A stretch of 64,000 nt of DNA from Bradyrhizobium sp. Y36 (GTDB taxonomy: Bacteria; Pseudomonadota; Alphaproteobacteria; Rhizobiales; Xanthobacteraceae), in NCBI RefSeq assembly GCF_002531575.1, contig NZ_NWTI01000005.1, positions 1 to 64,000 of the forward strand. Reading direction: 5' to 3'. Shown piece after piece: positions 17,613-25,972 of the stretch (its first letter is position 1; each line of letters starts with the position of its first letter). The translations under genes and the position numbers were made by a program. A model generated the notes under the pieces. It saw only the letters and a list, made by a program, of their open reading frames with translations. It ran no database searches and was not told the origin of the DNA.

Positions 17613-17942
17613 TCGAAACCTCCTCGGTAGGGTTGAACCTCAGGATTCGATCCGGACAAGGAAGTCTACATCACCGATTCGTTCTGTCGATGGGTATCCG
17701 TCGTCGCAGCGTCATTTTTGAAAGTTCATATGTAACGAAGCGTGAGTAAAGGAACCACGCGGGAAAAATCCATGATATCAATGCGCTTGCGCGACACCTC
17801 GGCGCCCCGCAGAAATATGTTGCGGGAGATCGGCGAGCGGGGCCTGCAGATCGCTTGCGATCACGCCGCGCAAGGACGATAATTTCCACAGGGCATCCAC
17901 AGCCTCAAGTCTCACGCCTATCGGTTTTCGGCCACCGCAGAC
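17613..17942. other. Divergent intergenic region between two YdcH-like genes
   Basis: These 330 bases must hold the promoters for the two divergent mini-protein genes. Only the strong ribosome site of the minus-strand gene is clear. A GGAACC at about 17750 resembles the -35 element of general-stress (EcfG) promoters, but no good -10 element follows at the right distance. I see no further gene. Confidence 0.4.
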
Positions 17943-18149
17943 ATGACCAATGAAGACGAGCGTGAGCTCGAAGCCGAGCTCACCCGGTTGCAGCAGGAAC
18001 ACCGAGATCTCGATGCGGCGATCGATGCATTGCATCAATCGCCCGCCCCCGACCTGTTGCGGCTGCAGCGGTTGAAGAAGCGCAAGCTGTTGTTGCGCGA
18101 CCGCATTGCGTTCATCGAAGACCAGATCACGCCCGACATCATCGCCTGA
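17943..18149 (+). CDS. YdcH/DUF465-like mini-protein (68 aa)
   Basis: A 68-aa protein whose sequence is a helical hairpin: ELEAELTRLQQEHRDLDAAI, then LRLQRLKKRKLLLRDRIAFI, then EDQITPDIIA. The K-K-R-K-L-L-L-R-D turn is typical of YdcH/DUF465. Its function is unknown. It is the first of three short plus-strand genes (68, 72 and 83 aa) and is related to the 59-aa protein on the other strand. Confidence 0.8.
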   Translation: MTNEDERELEAELTRLQQEHRDLDAAIDALHQSPAPDLLRLQRLKKRKLLLRDRIAFIEDQITPDIIA

Positions 18150-18255
18150 TCCACAGACCGCTCTCGGCGAGACCGTGCTTGATCGAATCCGCTTGACTCA
18201 AAAAGAACAAAATAGGAACATTCGATCACCCCAGGAACCGCCCGAGGACACGCAG

Positions 18256-18474
18256 ATGTCGACGCCCGCCCTTCTCGACAACAGTCACTATGAACAGGCC
18301 TGCGACCAGGCCATCGCGATGTGCGACGGCAATCTGCGCAGCACCATCAAGGCGCTGATCATGGCCAACGAATATCTGGAAGCCGAACTCGAGGAATTGC
18401 AGGCGGCGATTTCCGCCGGCTGCATTCCGGACATCTCGCGCAGCAAGATGCGGAGCAAGAGCAGCGCAGCCTGA
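18256..18474 (+). CDS. Small helical hypothetical protein (72 aa)
   Basis: A 72-aa protein starting MSTPALLDNSHYEQACDQAI, with Cys at residues 16 and 23, a likely helix ALIMANEYLEAELEELQAAI and a basic tail ISRSKMRSKSSAA. I do not recognise a named family, although short proteins of this type occur next to small DUF genes in rhizobia. The ATG at 18256 is preceded by CGAGGA. An in-frame extension upstream overlaps the previous gene and does not look like protein. Confidence 0.65.
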   Translation: MSTPALLDNSHYEQACDQAIAMCDGNLRSTIKALIMANEYLEAELEELQAAISAGCIPDISRSKMRSKSSAA

Positions 18475-18496
18475 TTTTCATTCCCGGAGCAACGCC

Positions 18497-18748
18497 ATGT
18501 CGGATGTGACCTACTACGTTGCAATGCCCTTCTTGATCGATGCCGACGGCTCGCCTGTCGCCGGTGCCGCGGAAGAATGCCAGAGTTCCACGGCCGCGTT
18601 ACGGCGCGCCGAAATCCTGGCGCATGGTGCCGGCCACATCGGCGCGGTCGCGTTCAGCCGCAGTGGCGATCCCATGACCGGCGAGTTCGGCGACGCCACC
18701 CTGCTGCGCAAGTTCGGTAACGTGCCGGACGATCTGGCTACGCTGTAG
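18497..18748 (+). CDS. Small hypothetical protein (83 aa)
   Basis: An 83-aa soluble protein, MSDVTYYVAMPFLIDADGSP then a helical segment STAALRRAEILAHGAGHIGA and a short C-terminus. A GGAG ribosome site stands before the ATG. It lies 22 bp after the 72-aa gene, so the two are probably co-transcribed. No family is recognised. A 21-bp palindrome follows its stop codon. Confidence 0.65.
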   Translation: MSDVTYYVAMPFLIDADGSPVAGAAEECQSSTAALRRAEILAHGAGHIGAVAFSRSGDPMTGEFGDATLLRKFGNVPDDLATL

Positions 18749-18775
18749 GAATTATTGTTTGAGCATGATTTCCGC

Positions 18776-18796
18776 ACAAACGCGTTCCGCGTTTGT
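18776..18796. repeat. Perfect palindromic hairpin between convergent genes
   Basis: ACAAACGCG and CGCGTTTGT form a nine-base stem around TTC, within sequence (GAGCATGATTTCCGC before it) that resembles a common Bradyrhizobium intergenic element. It lies between the 83-aa gene and the convergent diguanylate cyclase gene and could stop transcription from both sides. Confidence 0.5.
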
Positions 18797-18849
18797 CGCG
18801 CTTGAAGTCCGTTGCACACCTCGCACCAGCGCGGCGCTTCAGATCCTGC

Positions 18850-19563
18850 TCAATTGCTGACCAGCCTGATGCGCGGCTCGTGCCGCCGGTGTGCCTTGCG
18901 CACATACATGGCGGCATCCGCCTCCTCCAGCACGCGGCCTGCGTCGGATTGCGCTCCCAGCAGCGCGACACCGGCAGAGGCGCCCGCAGTCACACGCTGG
19001 CCGCGAAAGGTGAAAGACAATTCGTCGATCACCTGCTCGAAGATGGCCGCCTTCGCCTTGGCGTCGGTCTCGCTGAGATTCCACAGCAGCAGCGCGAACT
19101 CGTCGCCGCCAAGACGCCCGACGACGTCGGAGGCACGGACCTGCCGCGTCAGCGTGGCCGCAATCGCCTTGAGCACCTCGTCGCCGGCGCCATGACCGAA
19201 TGAATCATTGATCGGCTTCAGCCGATCGACGTCGAGCACGATCAGCGCTCCGCTGGCGCGGTAGCGCTTCATGTAGGCGATGGCGCGCGCGAGCTCACGC
19301 TCGAAGCCGCGCCGGTTGGGAATCTCCAGCAGGAAATCGGTGTCGGCCGCAGCTTCCAGTTCCGCGACCCGGCGCTGCACCTCCTTGAGCTTGGCCCGCA
19401 AGTCACGGATCGTCGCCCTGCCGGCTTCCCTGGCGCCATCAGCGCCCGATGCAGCCCGCCGCGACGCCTTCGCCGGACGCCCGGAGACGGCTTTGGATGG
19501 GCCGGCACTGGTCTTCCGGCCCTTTTTGGCCTTCGCAGCGCTCGCCCTTTTTGGTTTCTTCAT
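18850..19563 (-). CDS. Diguanylate cyclase (GGDEF) with basic N-terminal tail
   Basis: A 237-aa protein: a Lys/Ala/Pro-rich basic tail (about residues 1-50, MKKPKRASAAKAKKGRKTSA), a coiled-coil linker (RDLRAKLKEVQRRVAELEAA) and a GGDEF domain. The catalytic motif is intact (GRLGGDEFALLLW) and RASD stands five residues before it, the RxxD inhibitory site. It should therefore make cyclic di-GMP with product feedback. I chose the ATG at 19563, which has AGGA about five bases upstream; in-frame starts at 19569 and 19602 are possible. The basic tail looks like nucleic-acid-binding tails, an unusual partner for a cyclase. Confidence 0.85.
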   Translation of the reverse strand: MKKPKRASAAKAKKGRKTSAGPSKAVSGRPAKASRRAASGADGAREAGRATIRDLRAKLKEVQRRVAELEAAADTDFLLEIPNRRGFERELARAIAYMKRYRASGALIVLDVDRLKPINDSFGHGAGDEVLKAIAATLTRQVRASDVVGRLGGDEFALLLWNLSETDAKAKAAIFEQVIDELSFTFRGQRVTAGASAGVALLGAQSDAGRVLEEADAAMYVRKAHRRHEPRIRLVSN

Positions 19564-19704
19564 GGGCATCCTGCTCAATGAAGGCTTGCGGGGATTCACC
19601 AAGACAGGATAGTGGATTCCCTTCTCCTTGCCACCGCCTTGCGAGCCGCCGGCCGGAACCGTTAATCTGGCCTATCTTTCTGTTTTTCGGGCACAATTAA
19701 CGTC

Positions 19705-20193
19705 ATGACCGCGCCGATCGCCATCATCATGGGAAGCCAGTCGGACTGGGACACGATGCGGCATGCCGCCGACACCCTCGCCGCGCTCGGCGTTGCCGCC
19801 GACACCCGCATCGTTTCGGCTCATCGCACCCCCGACCGCTTGTTTGCTTTCGCCAAGGGCGCCAAGGCCGCGGGCTACAAGGTCATCATCGCCGGCGCTG
19901 GAGGCGCTGCACATCTGCCCGGCATGGCCGCGGCGCTGACCGAACTCCCGGTGTTCGGCGTTCCCGTCGAATCCAAGACGCTCAAGGGCCTCGATTCGCT
20001 CTATTCGATCGTCCAGATGCCCGCCGGCATCCCGGTCGGCACCCTCGCCATCGGCAAGGCCGGCGCGACCAACGCCGCTCTGCTGGCGGCGTCCGTCCTG
20101 GCATTGTCCGATCCGGCCTTGTCCGATCGCCTCGCCGCCTGGCGCAAAGCGCAGACCGAGGCCGTTGCCGAGCGTCCGGAGGACAAGGCGTGA
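19705..20193 (+). CDS. purE: 5-(carboxyamino)imidazole ribonucleotide mutase PurE
   Basis: A 162-aa class I PurE, which converts N5-CAIR to CAIR in purine synthesis. Motifs are [12 protein letters not shown] (phosphate-binding SxSD), [24 protein letters not shown], and [20 protein letters not shown] with MPAGIPVGT. The length is typical. Its stop overlaps the start of purK by four bases, so both enzymes of the two-step carboxylation are made together. Confidence 0.97.
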   Translation: MTAPIAIIMGSQSDWDTMRHAADTLAALGVAADTRIVSAHRTPDRLFAFAKGAKAAGYKVIIAGAGGAAHLPGMAAALTELPVFGVPVESKTLKGLDSLYSIVQMPAGIPVGTLAIGKAGATNAALLAASVLALSDPALSDRLAAWRKAQTEAVAERPEDKA

Positions 20194-21296
20194 GTGATGC
20201 AAAGCAGGTGAAGCTGAAGCCCGGCGACACCATCGGAATCCTCGGCGGCGGACAATTGGGGCGGATGCTGGCGATGGCGGCGGCGCGGCTCGGCCTGCGC
20301 TGCCAGATCTTCTCGCCCGATCCGGACTCGCCGGCCTTCGACGTCGTCTTGAACGCGACCTGCGCCGAATATGCCGACGTCGAAGCGCTCGAACTGTTCG
20401 CGGGCGACGTCGACGTCATCACCTACGAATTCGAGAACGTCCCATCGGCCGCCGCGATGGTGCTGGACGCCCGACGCCCGGTGCTGCCCAATCGCAAGAT
20501 CCTCGAGACCACCCAAGACCGCCTCGCCGAGAAGGATTTCGTCACGCGCCTCGGCATCGGCACCGCCGCCTATGCCGACGTCACCTCGGTGGCTTCGCTG
20601 CGCGAGGCGATCGTCAGGATCGGGCTGCCGGCCGTGCTGAAGACCCGGCGCTTCGGCTATGACGGCAAGGGCCAGGCCATCATCCGCGAGGGCGACGACA
20701 TCGCCAAGGTGTGGACCAGCCTCGCCACCAAATCGGCGATCCTGGAAGCCTTCATCCCCTACGAGCGCGAGATCTCCGTGATTGCCGCGCGCTCGGCCAC
20801 GGGCCAGGTCGAGTGTTTCGACGTCACCGAGAACGAGCACCGCGACCACATTCTGAAGACATCCCGCGCGCCCGCCCCGATCCCGGATGCGCTCGCCGAG
20901 GAGGCGCGCAGCATCGCCGGCAAGATCGCAAGCGCACTCGACTATGTCGGCGTGCTCGCCGTCGAGATGTTCGTGCTCGCAAACGGCACCGGTCCGAAGG
21001 TGCTGGTCAACGAGATCGCCCCGCGCGTGCACAATTCCGGGCACTGGACGCTCGACGGCGCGTCCGTCTCGCAATTCGAGCAGCACATCCGCGCCATCGC
21101 CGGCTGGCCGCTCGCCAAGCCCGTCCGCCACGGCGAAGTCGTCACCATGACCAATTTGATCGGCGACGAGATCAACGATTACGAGAAGTGGCTGAGCGTG
21201 CCGGGCGCGACCGTGCACATCTACGGCAAGGGCGCGCCGCGCCCGGGCCGCAAGATGGGCCACGTCACCGAAGTCAGGCCGCCCAAAGGCAAGTGA
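20190..21296 (+). CDS. purK: 5-(carboxyamino)imidazole ribonucleotide synthase PurK
   Basis: A 368-aa ATP-grasp enzyme that makes N5-CAIR from AIR, bicarbonate and ATP, the step before PurE. Visible motifs are [20 protein letters not shown], the ATP-grasp segment [10 protein letters not shown], and [18 protein letters not shown]. It starts with GTG at 20190, overlapping the purE stop codon. A large dyad follows its end, shared with aqpZ on the other strand. Confidence 0.97.
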   Translation: MSDAKQVKLKPGDTIGILGGGQLGRMLAMAAARLGLRCQIFSPDPDSPAFDVVLNATCAEYADVEALELFAGDVDVITYEFENVPSAAAMVLDARRPVLPNRKILETTQDRLAEKDFVTRLGIGTAAYADVTSVASLREAIVRIGLPAVLKTRRFGYDGKGQAIIREGDDIAKVWTSLATKSAILEAFIPYEREISVIAARSATGQVECFDVTENEHRDHILKTSRAPAPIPDALAEEARSIAGKIASALDYVGVLAVEMFVLANGTGPKVLVNEIAPRVHNSGHWTLDGASVSQFEQHIRAIAGWPLAKPVRHGEVVTMTNLIGDEINDYEKWLSVPGATVHIYGKGAPRPGRKMGHVTEVRPPKGK

Positions 21297-21323
21297 ACCA
21301 AGGGCAAGTGAACCTGCGGCAAA

Positions 21324-21355
21324 TGAGGGACCGCGGCAGAAGCCGCGATCCCTCA
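21324..21355. terminator. Bidirectional terminator between purK and aqpZ
   Basis: TGAGGGACCGCGGC and GCCGCGATCCCTCA form a 14-base stem with a single mismatch around AGAA, lying between the convergent stop codons and followed by CTTTG on the plus strand. It probably ends both transcripts. Just before it the phrase GGCAAGTGAACC occurs twice, a small duplication over the end of purK. Confidence 0.65.
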
Positions 21356-21362
21356 CTTTGGA

Positions 21363-22085
21363 TTACGCCGTCTTCACGCCCGCGACGACGCCGGCAGGCT
21401 CTTCGCTGAGCCAGCGATAGATCACCCCGCCCAGCGCGCCGCCGATCAGCGGTGCGACCCAGAACAGCCAGAGCTGCGCCGTCGCCCAGCCGCCGACGAA
21501 CAGCGCGGGGCCCGTGCTGCGCGCCGGGTTCACCGACGTGTTGGTGACGGGGATGCTGACGAGATGGATCATCACCAGCGCAAGTCCGATCGCGAGCGGC
21601 GCGAAGCCCGCGGGCGCGCGGCCATGCGTGGAGCCCATGATGATGAACAGGAACATCATGGTCATCACCACTTCGGTCAGGAAGCACACGATCATGCTGT
21701 ACTGGCCGGGCGAATGCGCATCGTAGCCGTTGGATGCGAAGCCCTTGCTGACGTCGAATCCGGGAGCCCCGCTCGCGATGACGTAGAGGAGCCACGCAGC
21801 CACGATCGCACCGGCCACCTGGGCGATCACATAGGGCAGGATCTGCCCGGCGGGAAAACGGCCGCCGGCGGCAAGACCGACGGTCACCGCCGGGTTGAGA
21901 TGGCAACCCGAGATATGGCCGATCGCGTAGGCCATGGTGACCACGCTGAGCCCGAACGCGAGGGAAACACCGACCAGGCCGATCCCGACCTGAGGAAAGC
22001 CCGCGGCGATCACCGCGCTGCCGCAGCCTGCGAATGTGAGCCAAAAGGTGCCGATGGCTTCAGCGGCGTATTTCTTGATATCCAT
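21363..22085 (-). CDS. aqpZ: Aquaporin Z
   Basis: A 240-aa inner-membrane water channel with six helices and both half-helix signatures, GCHLNPAVT and NTSVNPARS. The N-terminal [20 protein letters not shown] is typical of bacterial AqpZ. The length fits water-selective AqpZ better than GlpF (about 280 aa). The ATG at 22085 is supported by the family start; the frame runs open 25 codons further up. Confidence 0.93.
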   Translation of the reverse strand: MDIKKYAAEAIGTFWLTFAGCGSAVIAAGFPQVGIGLVGVSLAFGLSVVTMAYAIGHISGCHLNPAVTVGLAAGGRFPAGQILPYVIAQVAGAIVAAWLLYVIASGAPGFDVSKGFASNGYDAHSPGQYSMIVCFLTEVVMTMMFLFIIMGSTHGRAPAGFAPLAIGLALVMIHLVSIPVTNTSVNPARSTGPALFVGGWATAQLWLFWVAPLIGGALGGVIYRWLSEEPAGVVAGVKTA

Positions 22086-22345
22086 GTGAGGTCCCCTACT
22101 TTCCAAGTTTCCGGAACAAGGCTCCGGAAACGGCCCCACCTTTGGCGTCAAATCTCCCAAATCAGGGCCGTACGGAAGTATTTTGCCCCATTTAATGGCT
22201 GAACTTGGCCCGAATCTCCGCTTGGCCGGTGGACATCCCTGGTTTTGTCTGATACATCCGCGCCCTCAAGGTTAAGGGCTTGCGCGTTTCGCCATCCCCT
22301 TCGTCTTACCAGAATTCAAATCCGATCCACTGAAGAGGATGCCGC

Positions 22346-22642
22346 GTGCAGGTTCTCGTTCGCGATAACAATGTCGATCAAGCCCTCAAGGCGCTGAAGA
22401 AGAAGATGCAGCGCGAGGGTATTTTCCGCGAGATGAAGCTCCGCGGTCATTACGAGAAGCCCTCCGAGAAGAAGGCCCGCGAAAAGGCCGAAGCCGTGCG
22501 CCGCGCGCGCAAGCTGGCCCGCAAGAAGCTGCAGCGCGAAGGCCTGCTGCCGATGAAGCCGAAGCCGGTGTTCGGCGCCGGCCCCGGCGGTGACCGTGGC
22601 GGCCGCAGCGGCCCGGGCGCAGGTCCGCGCGGACCGCGCTGA
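22346..22642 (+). CDS. rpsU: 30S ribosomal protein S21
   Basis: A 98-aa bS21. The core ([20 protein letters not shown] through KARKKL-like basic helices) is normal, and the C-terminus carries a Gly/Arg/Pro-rich extension ([20 protein letters not shown]) beyond the usual 70 residues, as often seen in alphaproteobacteria. It starts with GTG at 22346, with GAGGA six bases upstream. A strong terminator follows. S21 helps 16S rRNA engage messenger leaders. Confidence 0.95.
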   Translation: MQVLVRDNNVDQALKALKKKMQREGIFREMKLRGHYEKPSEKKAREKAEAVRRARKLARKKLQREGLLPMKPKPVFGAGPGGDRGGRSGPGAGPRGPR

Positions 22643-22676
22643 TCTATCGGATCTTGCAAGACTTCAGTTTACGATG

Positions 22677-22706
22677 ACGCGGGCCCCTGGCCCGCGTTAT
22701 TGTTTG
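22677..22706 (+). terminator. Rho-independent terminator of rpsU
   Basis: ACGCGGGCC and GGCCCGCGT form a perfect nine-base stem around CCT, followed by TATTGTTTG. It lies 35 bp after the rpsU stop and about 60 bp before the next gene. Confidence 0.8.
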
Positions 22707-22767
22707 TGAGCGGTGCCTTTCTGGGACGGGGCACTGCCGATGCGGCACCAGCGCGAGCGAACCGTAG

Positions 22768-23418
22768 ATGGCCTCCCCTTTCCCCGAGCGCGGCTTGGCG
22801 CGGCAACGCCGGATCTGGCAACAGCCGTTCGCGCTGGCTTTGATGGGAATGGCGCTGTGCGGCTGCTCGTTCGATCTGGGATCGCTGACGCCGGAGAAGG
22901 ACAAGCCGCAGGAGGCCCCCAAGGAAGCCGCGCCCGCTGAGAGCGCGGTGAGCGCCGCCAACGTCACTGAAGCGCAGGCCCACACTGCAAAGGCCCAGTC
23001 CCTGGCAAAATCAGGCGAGACCGCCGCCGCGCTGGACGAGTTCAATCGCGCCGTCGGGCTCGATCCCTACAACGCCCAGGCGCTCTATGGCCGCGCGCTG
23101 ATCTATCAGAGCAAGAACCAGCACGACTTCGCGATCGCCGATTTCAGCACCGCAAACGGGCTCACCCCCCAGAAGGTCGAGCCGCTGCTCGGCCGTGCCA
23201 CCAGCTATCTCGCGCTCGGCAAGGTCAAGGAAGCGGCAGCCGATCTGGATGAGGCCTCCGAGGCCGATCCGCACAACGCGCAGGTCTGGACCATCCGCGG
23301 ACAGGCCTATGAGCGGCTGGGGGACAAGGCCAAGGCGGCGGCGTCCTACACCAGGGCCGTCTCGCTGCGTCCACGCGACGACACCGCGCGCAGCGGCCTC
23401 GCCCGCGTCGGCGGCTGA
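22768..23418 (+). CDS. TPR-repeat lipoprotein
   Basis: A 216-aa exported protein. After a basic N-terminus and hydrophobic stretch, ALMGMALCGC gives a lipobox-like sequence with the cysteine near residue 33, then an acidic/Ala-rich linker and about four TPR units from residue 75 (EFNRAVGLDPYNAQALYGRA, DEASEADPHNAQVWTIRGQA, YTRAVSLRPRDDTARSGLAR). TPR lipoproteins usually act as assembly platforms in the envelope. It is convergent with the next gene; its partners are not identifiable here. Confidence 0.8.
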   Translation: MASPFPERGLARQRRIWQQPFALALMGMALCGCSFDLGSLTPEKDKPQEAPKEAAPAESAVSAANVTEAQAHTAKAQSLAKSGETAAALDEFNRAVGLDPYNAQALYGRALIYQSKNQHDFAIADFSTANGLTPQKVEPLLGRATSYLALGKVKEAAADLDEASEADPHNAQVWTIRGQAYERLGDKAKAAASYTRAVSLRPRDDTARSGLARVGG

Positions 23419-23444
23419 CGGTCCGGGCCAGCGCAGGCGCTGGC

Positions 23445-24389
23445 TTAATCGGGGGTGGCGCCCTTCGGCAGAACCGAGTGGAACATCGACTTCATGCCCG
23501 ACAGCACGTCGTCGGCGACATTGGTCTTCTTCGGCCGCGGCATGGAGGCGCCGGCGTCGGCGCGCAGGTCGAGCGGCGGCGCGATCACCGGCACGGGAAT
23601 GTCAGCCGGGGGCGTCATCCGATTCGGGTCGTCGTTGCCGACCGAGGACGTGTAAGACGGCGACGAGCCACCATTGCCATAGCTCTCGGGCGAAGGCGTG
23701 GACACCGTGATCGGCGGCGGCAGCGGGCGGATCGCCGCGGGCTCCGTCGAGATGACGCGCGGGGCCTCAGGGACGCGGGCGGCTTCGCGCAATGCGGGGT
23801 CCGGGGTCCGCTCGGCCGGCTTGATCTCGGCAGCCTTGGTCTCAGCAGCCTTGGTCTCAGCAGCCTTGGCCTCAGCAGACTTGGCCTCGGCAGCCTTCTC
23901 AGCAGCTTTGCCTTCAGGCGACTTGCGAAGACGCTCGATGGCGGCACGTGCCAAATCGTTGGCGTCGGGGGTCACAGCCGGGGACGTTCCGGCCGGCGCG
24001 GAATTGGCCTCCACCACCGGAGCACTGGCTGCCGGGGTCGACTTCGCCGCGGCCTTCTCGCGCGCCGGGGAGCGGCCATGCGAGGCGTTCTCGGCGGGCG
24101 TTACGTCCGCAGCCTTGGTCTCGGGCTTGTCGGCAGCGGCCTTGTCCGTCCCGCCCTTGTCGGAAACGCTCTTCTCCGAGATACCCTTGGCCTTGACGCC
24201 GGGGGTGGGAAGGTTGGCGGTGTCCGTCGGCTTGGCGTCCTTGCCGGCCTCGGCGGGCGCAACGACGGCCGCGGGGGTGTCCGGCGCCGGCTTGGCGTTG
24301 ATGTAGTGGTTAACGATGTAGGCCCCGATGATCGTCGCGAGCACCGAGGGGAAAATATCCATCGAGATTTTAGCGAGGTATTTCAGCAT
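23445..24389 (-). CDS. Membrane-anchored Ala/Lys/Glu-rich protein of unknown function
   Basis: A 314-aa protein with one N-terminal membrane helix (ISMDIFPSVLATIIGAYIVN, residues 8-27) and a long, low-complexity region that is probably periplasmic. At about residues 160-185 five-residue repeats occur (AEAKA, AETKA, AETKA, AEIKP). The tail is Pro-rich then ends VADDVLSGMKSMFHSVLPKG, possibly amphipathic. I know no named family; by composition it could be a spacer or envelope-linking protein. Composition bias makes homology searches unreliable. Confidence 0.7.
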   Translation of the reverse strand: MLKYLAKISMDIFPSVLATIIGAYIVNHYINAKPAPDTPAAVVAPAEAGKDAKPTDTANLPTPGVKAKGISEKSVSDKGGTDKAAADKPETKAADVTPAENASHGRSPAREKAAAKSTPAASAPVVEANSAPAGTSPAVTPDANDLARAAIERLRKSPEGKAAEKAAEAKSAEAKAAETKAAETKAAEIKPAERTPDPALREAARVPEAPRVISTEPAAIRPLPPPITVSTPSPESYGNGGSSPSYTSSVGNDDPNRMTPPADIPVPVIAPPLDLRADAGASMPRPKKTNVADDVLSGMKSMFHSVLPKGATPD

Positions 24390-24482
24390 TTCTCGGCCAC
24401 TCCCCGCGCGATCAGATGCGGGAACTTTGGGGCATTGTAAGGGATCAACTGCGACGGATCGATGGCAAAGGTAACCGCGGAT

Positions 24483-24767
24483 TTACGGCTTCAGCTCGAT
24501 CTCAAGGAACACGATCTCGGTTGAGGTTTCGTTAAGTACGTCGTGCTGGACGCCGGCCTTGCGGAAGTAAGATTTGCCGGCCGAAAGCTGCGCCTTGGAC
24601 CGCTCGCCATTGGGCGCAACGATGGTCATTTCGCCGGCGACGACGGGAACAATCACGTAGTCCATGCCGTGGGTGTGGTGGCCGGTGGCGCTACCCGGAC
24701 CGAGCCGCCATTCGGTCACCCGGACCTGCTCGTTATCGACCTGAACCTCGGACTTGGCGGCAAGCAT
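24483..24767 (-). CDS. Small cupin-domain protein
   Basis: A 94-aa single-domain cupin. Motif 1 is GHHTHGMDYVIVPVVAGEMT and motif 2 is FRKAGVQHDVLNET, giving the histidines and glutamate that usually bind a metal. The ATG at 24767 has AGGAGA eight to nine bases upstream and the homology begins there. Such small cupins are often uncharacterised oxygenase-like or sensor proteins. It lies 58 bp downstream of the chaA-like gene and is probably co-transcribed. Confidence 0.8.
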   Translation of the reverse strand: MLAAKSEVQVDNEQVRVTEWRLGPGSATGHHTHGMDYVIVPVVAGEMTIVAPNGERSKAQLSAGKSYFRKAGVQHDVLNETSTEIVFLEIELKP

Positions 24768-24825
24768 CGGAAACTCTCCTGGAACGCGATCGGGCCCGAA
24801 GGGGCGCGTGAGGCGCAAATTGGGT

Positions 24826-25923
24826 TCAGGGCACGAAAACCATGAACACGTAGACGGCAAATACCACCATATGGACCAGCCCGAACAGGACGTTTGTTCT
24901 GCCCGTGCCGAAGGTCAGCATGCTCAGGAGGAAAGTCAGGAGCAAAAGCACGCTGCCCTGGGCATTGAGGCCGAGCTTGAGCTCCTTGTCGAGCGCGTAG
25001 GTGGCGACGCCGACGGCCGGAATGGTCAAGCCGATGGTCGCCAGGGACGAGCCAAGCGCGAGGTTGATGCTCTTCTGGAGATCGTTCCTGCGGGCCGCCG
25101 CGACCGCCGCGACGCCTTCCGGCATCAGAATCAGGAGCGCGACCAGGAGGCCGGCAAAGGCCGGCGGCGCACCGATTCGGACCGCGACGGCATCGACCAC
25201 CAGCGAGAACTTCTTGGCGAGCAGCACGACCGCCAGCAGCGCAATCAGCAGCAGCACGACGCTGAGCGTGAGCATCCGGCCCGACAGGTGCGCCTCGCCG
25301 CCGCTCCCCCCGGGGCGCTCGTGGACGAAGTAATCCTTGTGCAGGACGGTCTGGGTGTACAGGAACACCCCGTACAGCGCGAGCGTGACCACGTCGACGA
25401 AGCCGAGCTGGACCGACGAATAGACCGGCCCCGGCGTCGTGGTGGTATAGTTCGGCATGATCAGCGTGATGGTCGCGAGCGCGAACAGGACGCTGAGATA
25501 GACGTTGGCGCCGGAGAGTTGGAAACCCTGCTCGCGATAGCGCAGGCCGCCGATGAAGATGCAGAGCCCGACGAGGCCGTTGCAGACGATCATGACCACG
25601 GCGAACACGGTGTCGCGCGCGAGTTCCGGAGCCGGCTTGTCGCCCAGCATGATCGTGGTGATCAGCGCCACCTCGATGATCGTCACCGAGAGCGTCAGCA
25701 CCAGCGTGCCGTAGGGCTCACCGACCCGTTCGGCGATCACTTCGGCATGATGAACCGCAGCGAACACCGTGCCGAACAGGACGACCAGCAGCACCGTCGC
25801 GAAGACGAGCCCGCTCAGCGACAGCGTGAACGCGTAGTCCGTCGCACTGACGGCCGCGAACAGCAGCACCGCCAGCCCCGGAAAGAGCCAGGCCGACCGG
25901 GGCATCGGATTATGCGTGCTCAT
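24826..25923 (-). CDS. chaA: Calcium/proton antiporter, ChaA-like
   Basis: A 365-aa CaCA-superfamily antiporter with about eleven helices. The two inverted alpha-repeat signatures are GEPYGTLVLTLSVTIIEVAL and LLVALLILMPEGVAAVAAAR followed by NLALGSSLATIGLTIP. The acidic residues in the repeats (IIEVAL, MPEGV) are the cation-binding glutamates. ChaA-type proteins export Ca2+, Na+ or K+ in exchange for protons at high pH. It follows the NhaD-like antiporter on the same strand, with a cupin gene after it. Confidence 0.85.
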   Translation of the reverse strand: MSTHNPMPRSAWLFPGLAVLLFAAVSATDYAFTLSLSGLVFATVLLVVLFGTVFAAVHHAEVIAERVGEPYGTLVLTLSVTIIEVALITTIMLGDKPAPELARDTVFAVVMIVCNGLVGLCIFIGGLRYREQGFQLSGANVYLSVLFALATITLIMPNYTTTTPGPVYSSVQLGFVDVVTLALYGVFLYTQTVLHKDYFVHERPGGSGGEAHLSGRMLTLSVVLLLIALLAVVLLAKKFSLVVDAVAVRIGAPPAFAGLLVALLILMPEGVAAVAAARRNDLQKSINLALGSSLATIGLTIPAVGVATYALDKELKLGLNAQGSVLLLLTFLLSMLTFGTGRTNVLFGLVHMVVFAVYVFMVFVP

Positions 25924-25972
25924 TCACCGCTTCCATTTGCTTGAATGAGCAGTAGCAAATCGGCAGGCAGAT

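Noticed and set aside
17740..17790. EcfG-type general stress promoter
   Set aside because: GGAACC is present but no matching -10 element lies 16-17 bases downstream.
20190..20260. Possible frameshift between purE and purK
   Set aside because: The overlap is the normal GTGA start-stop coupling; both proteins are complete.
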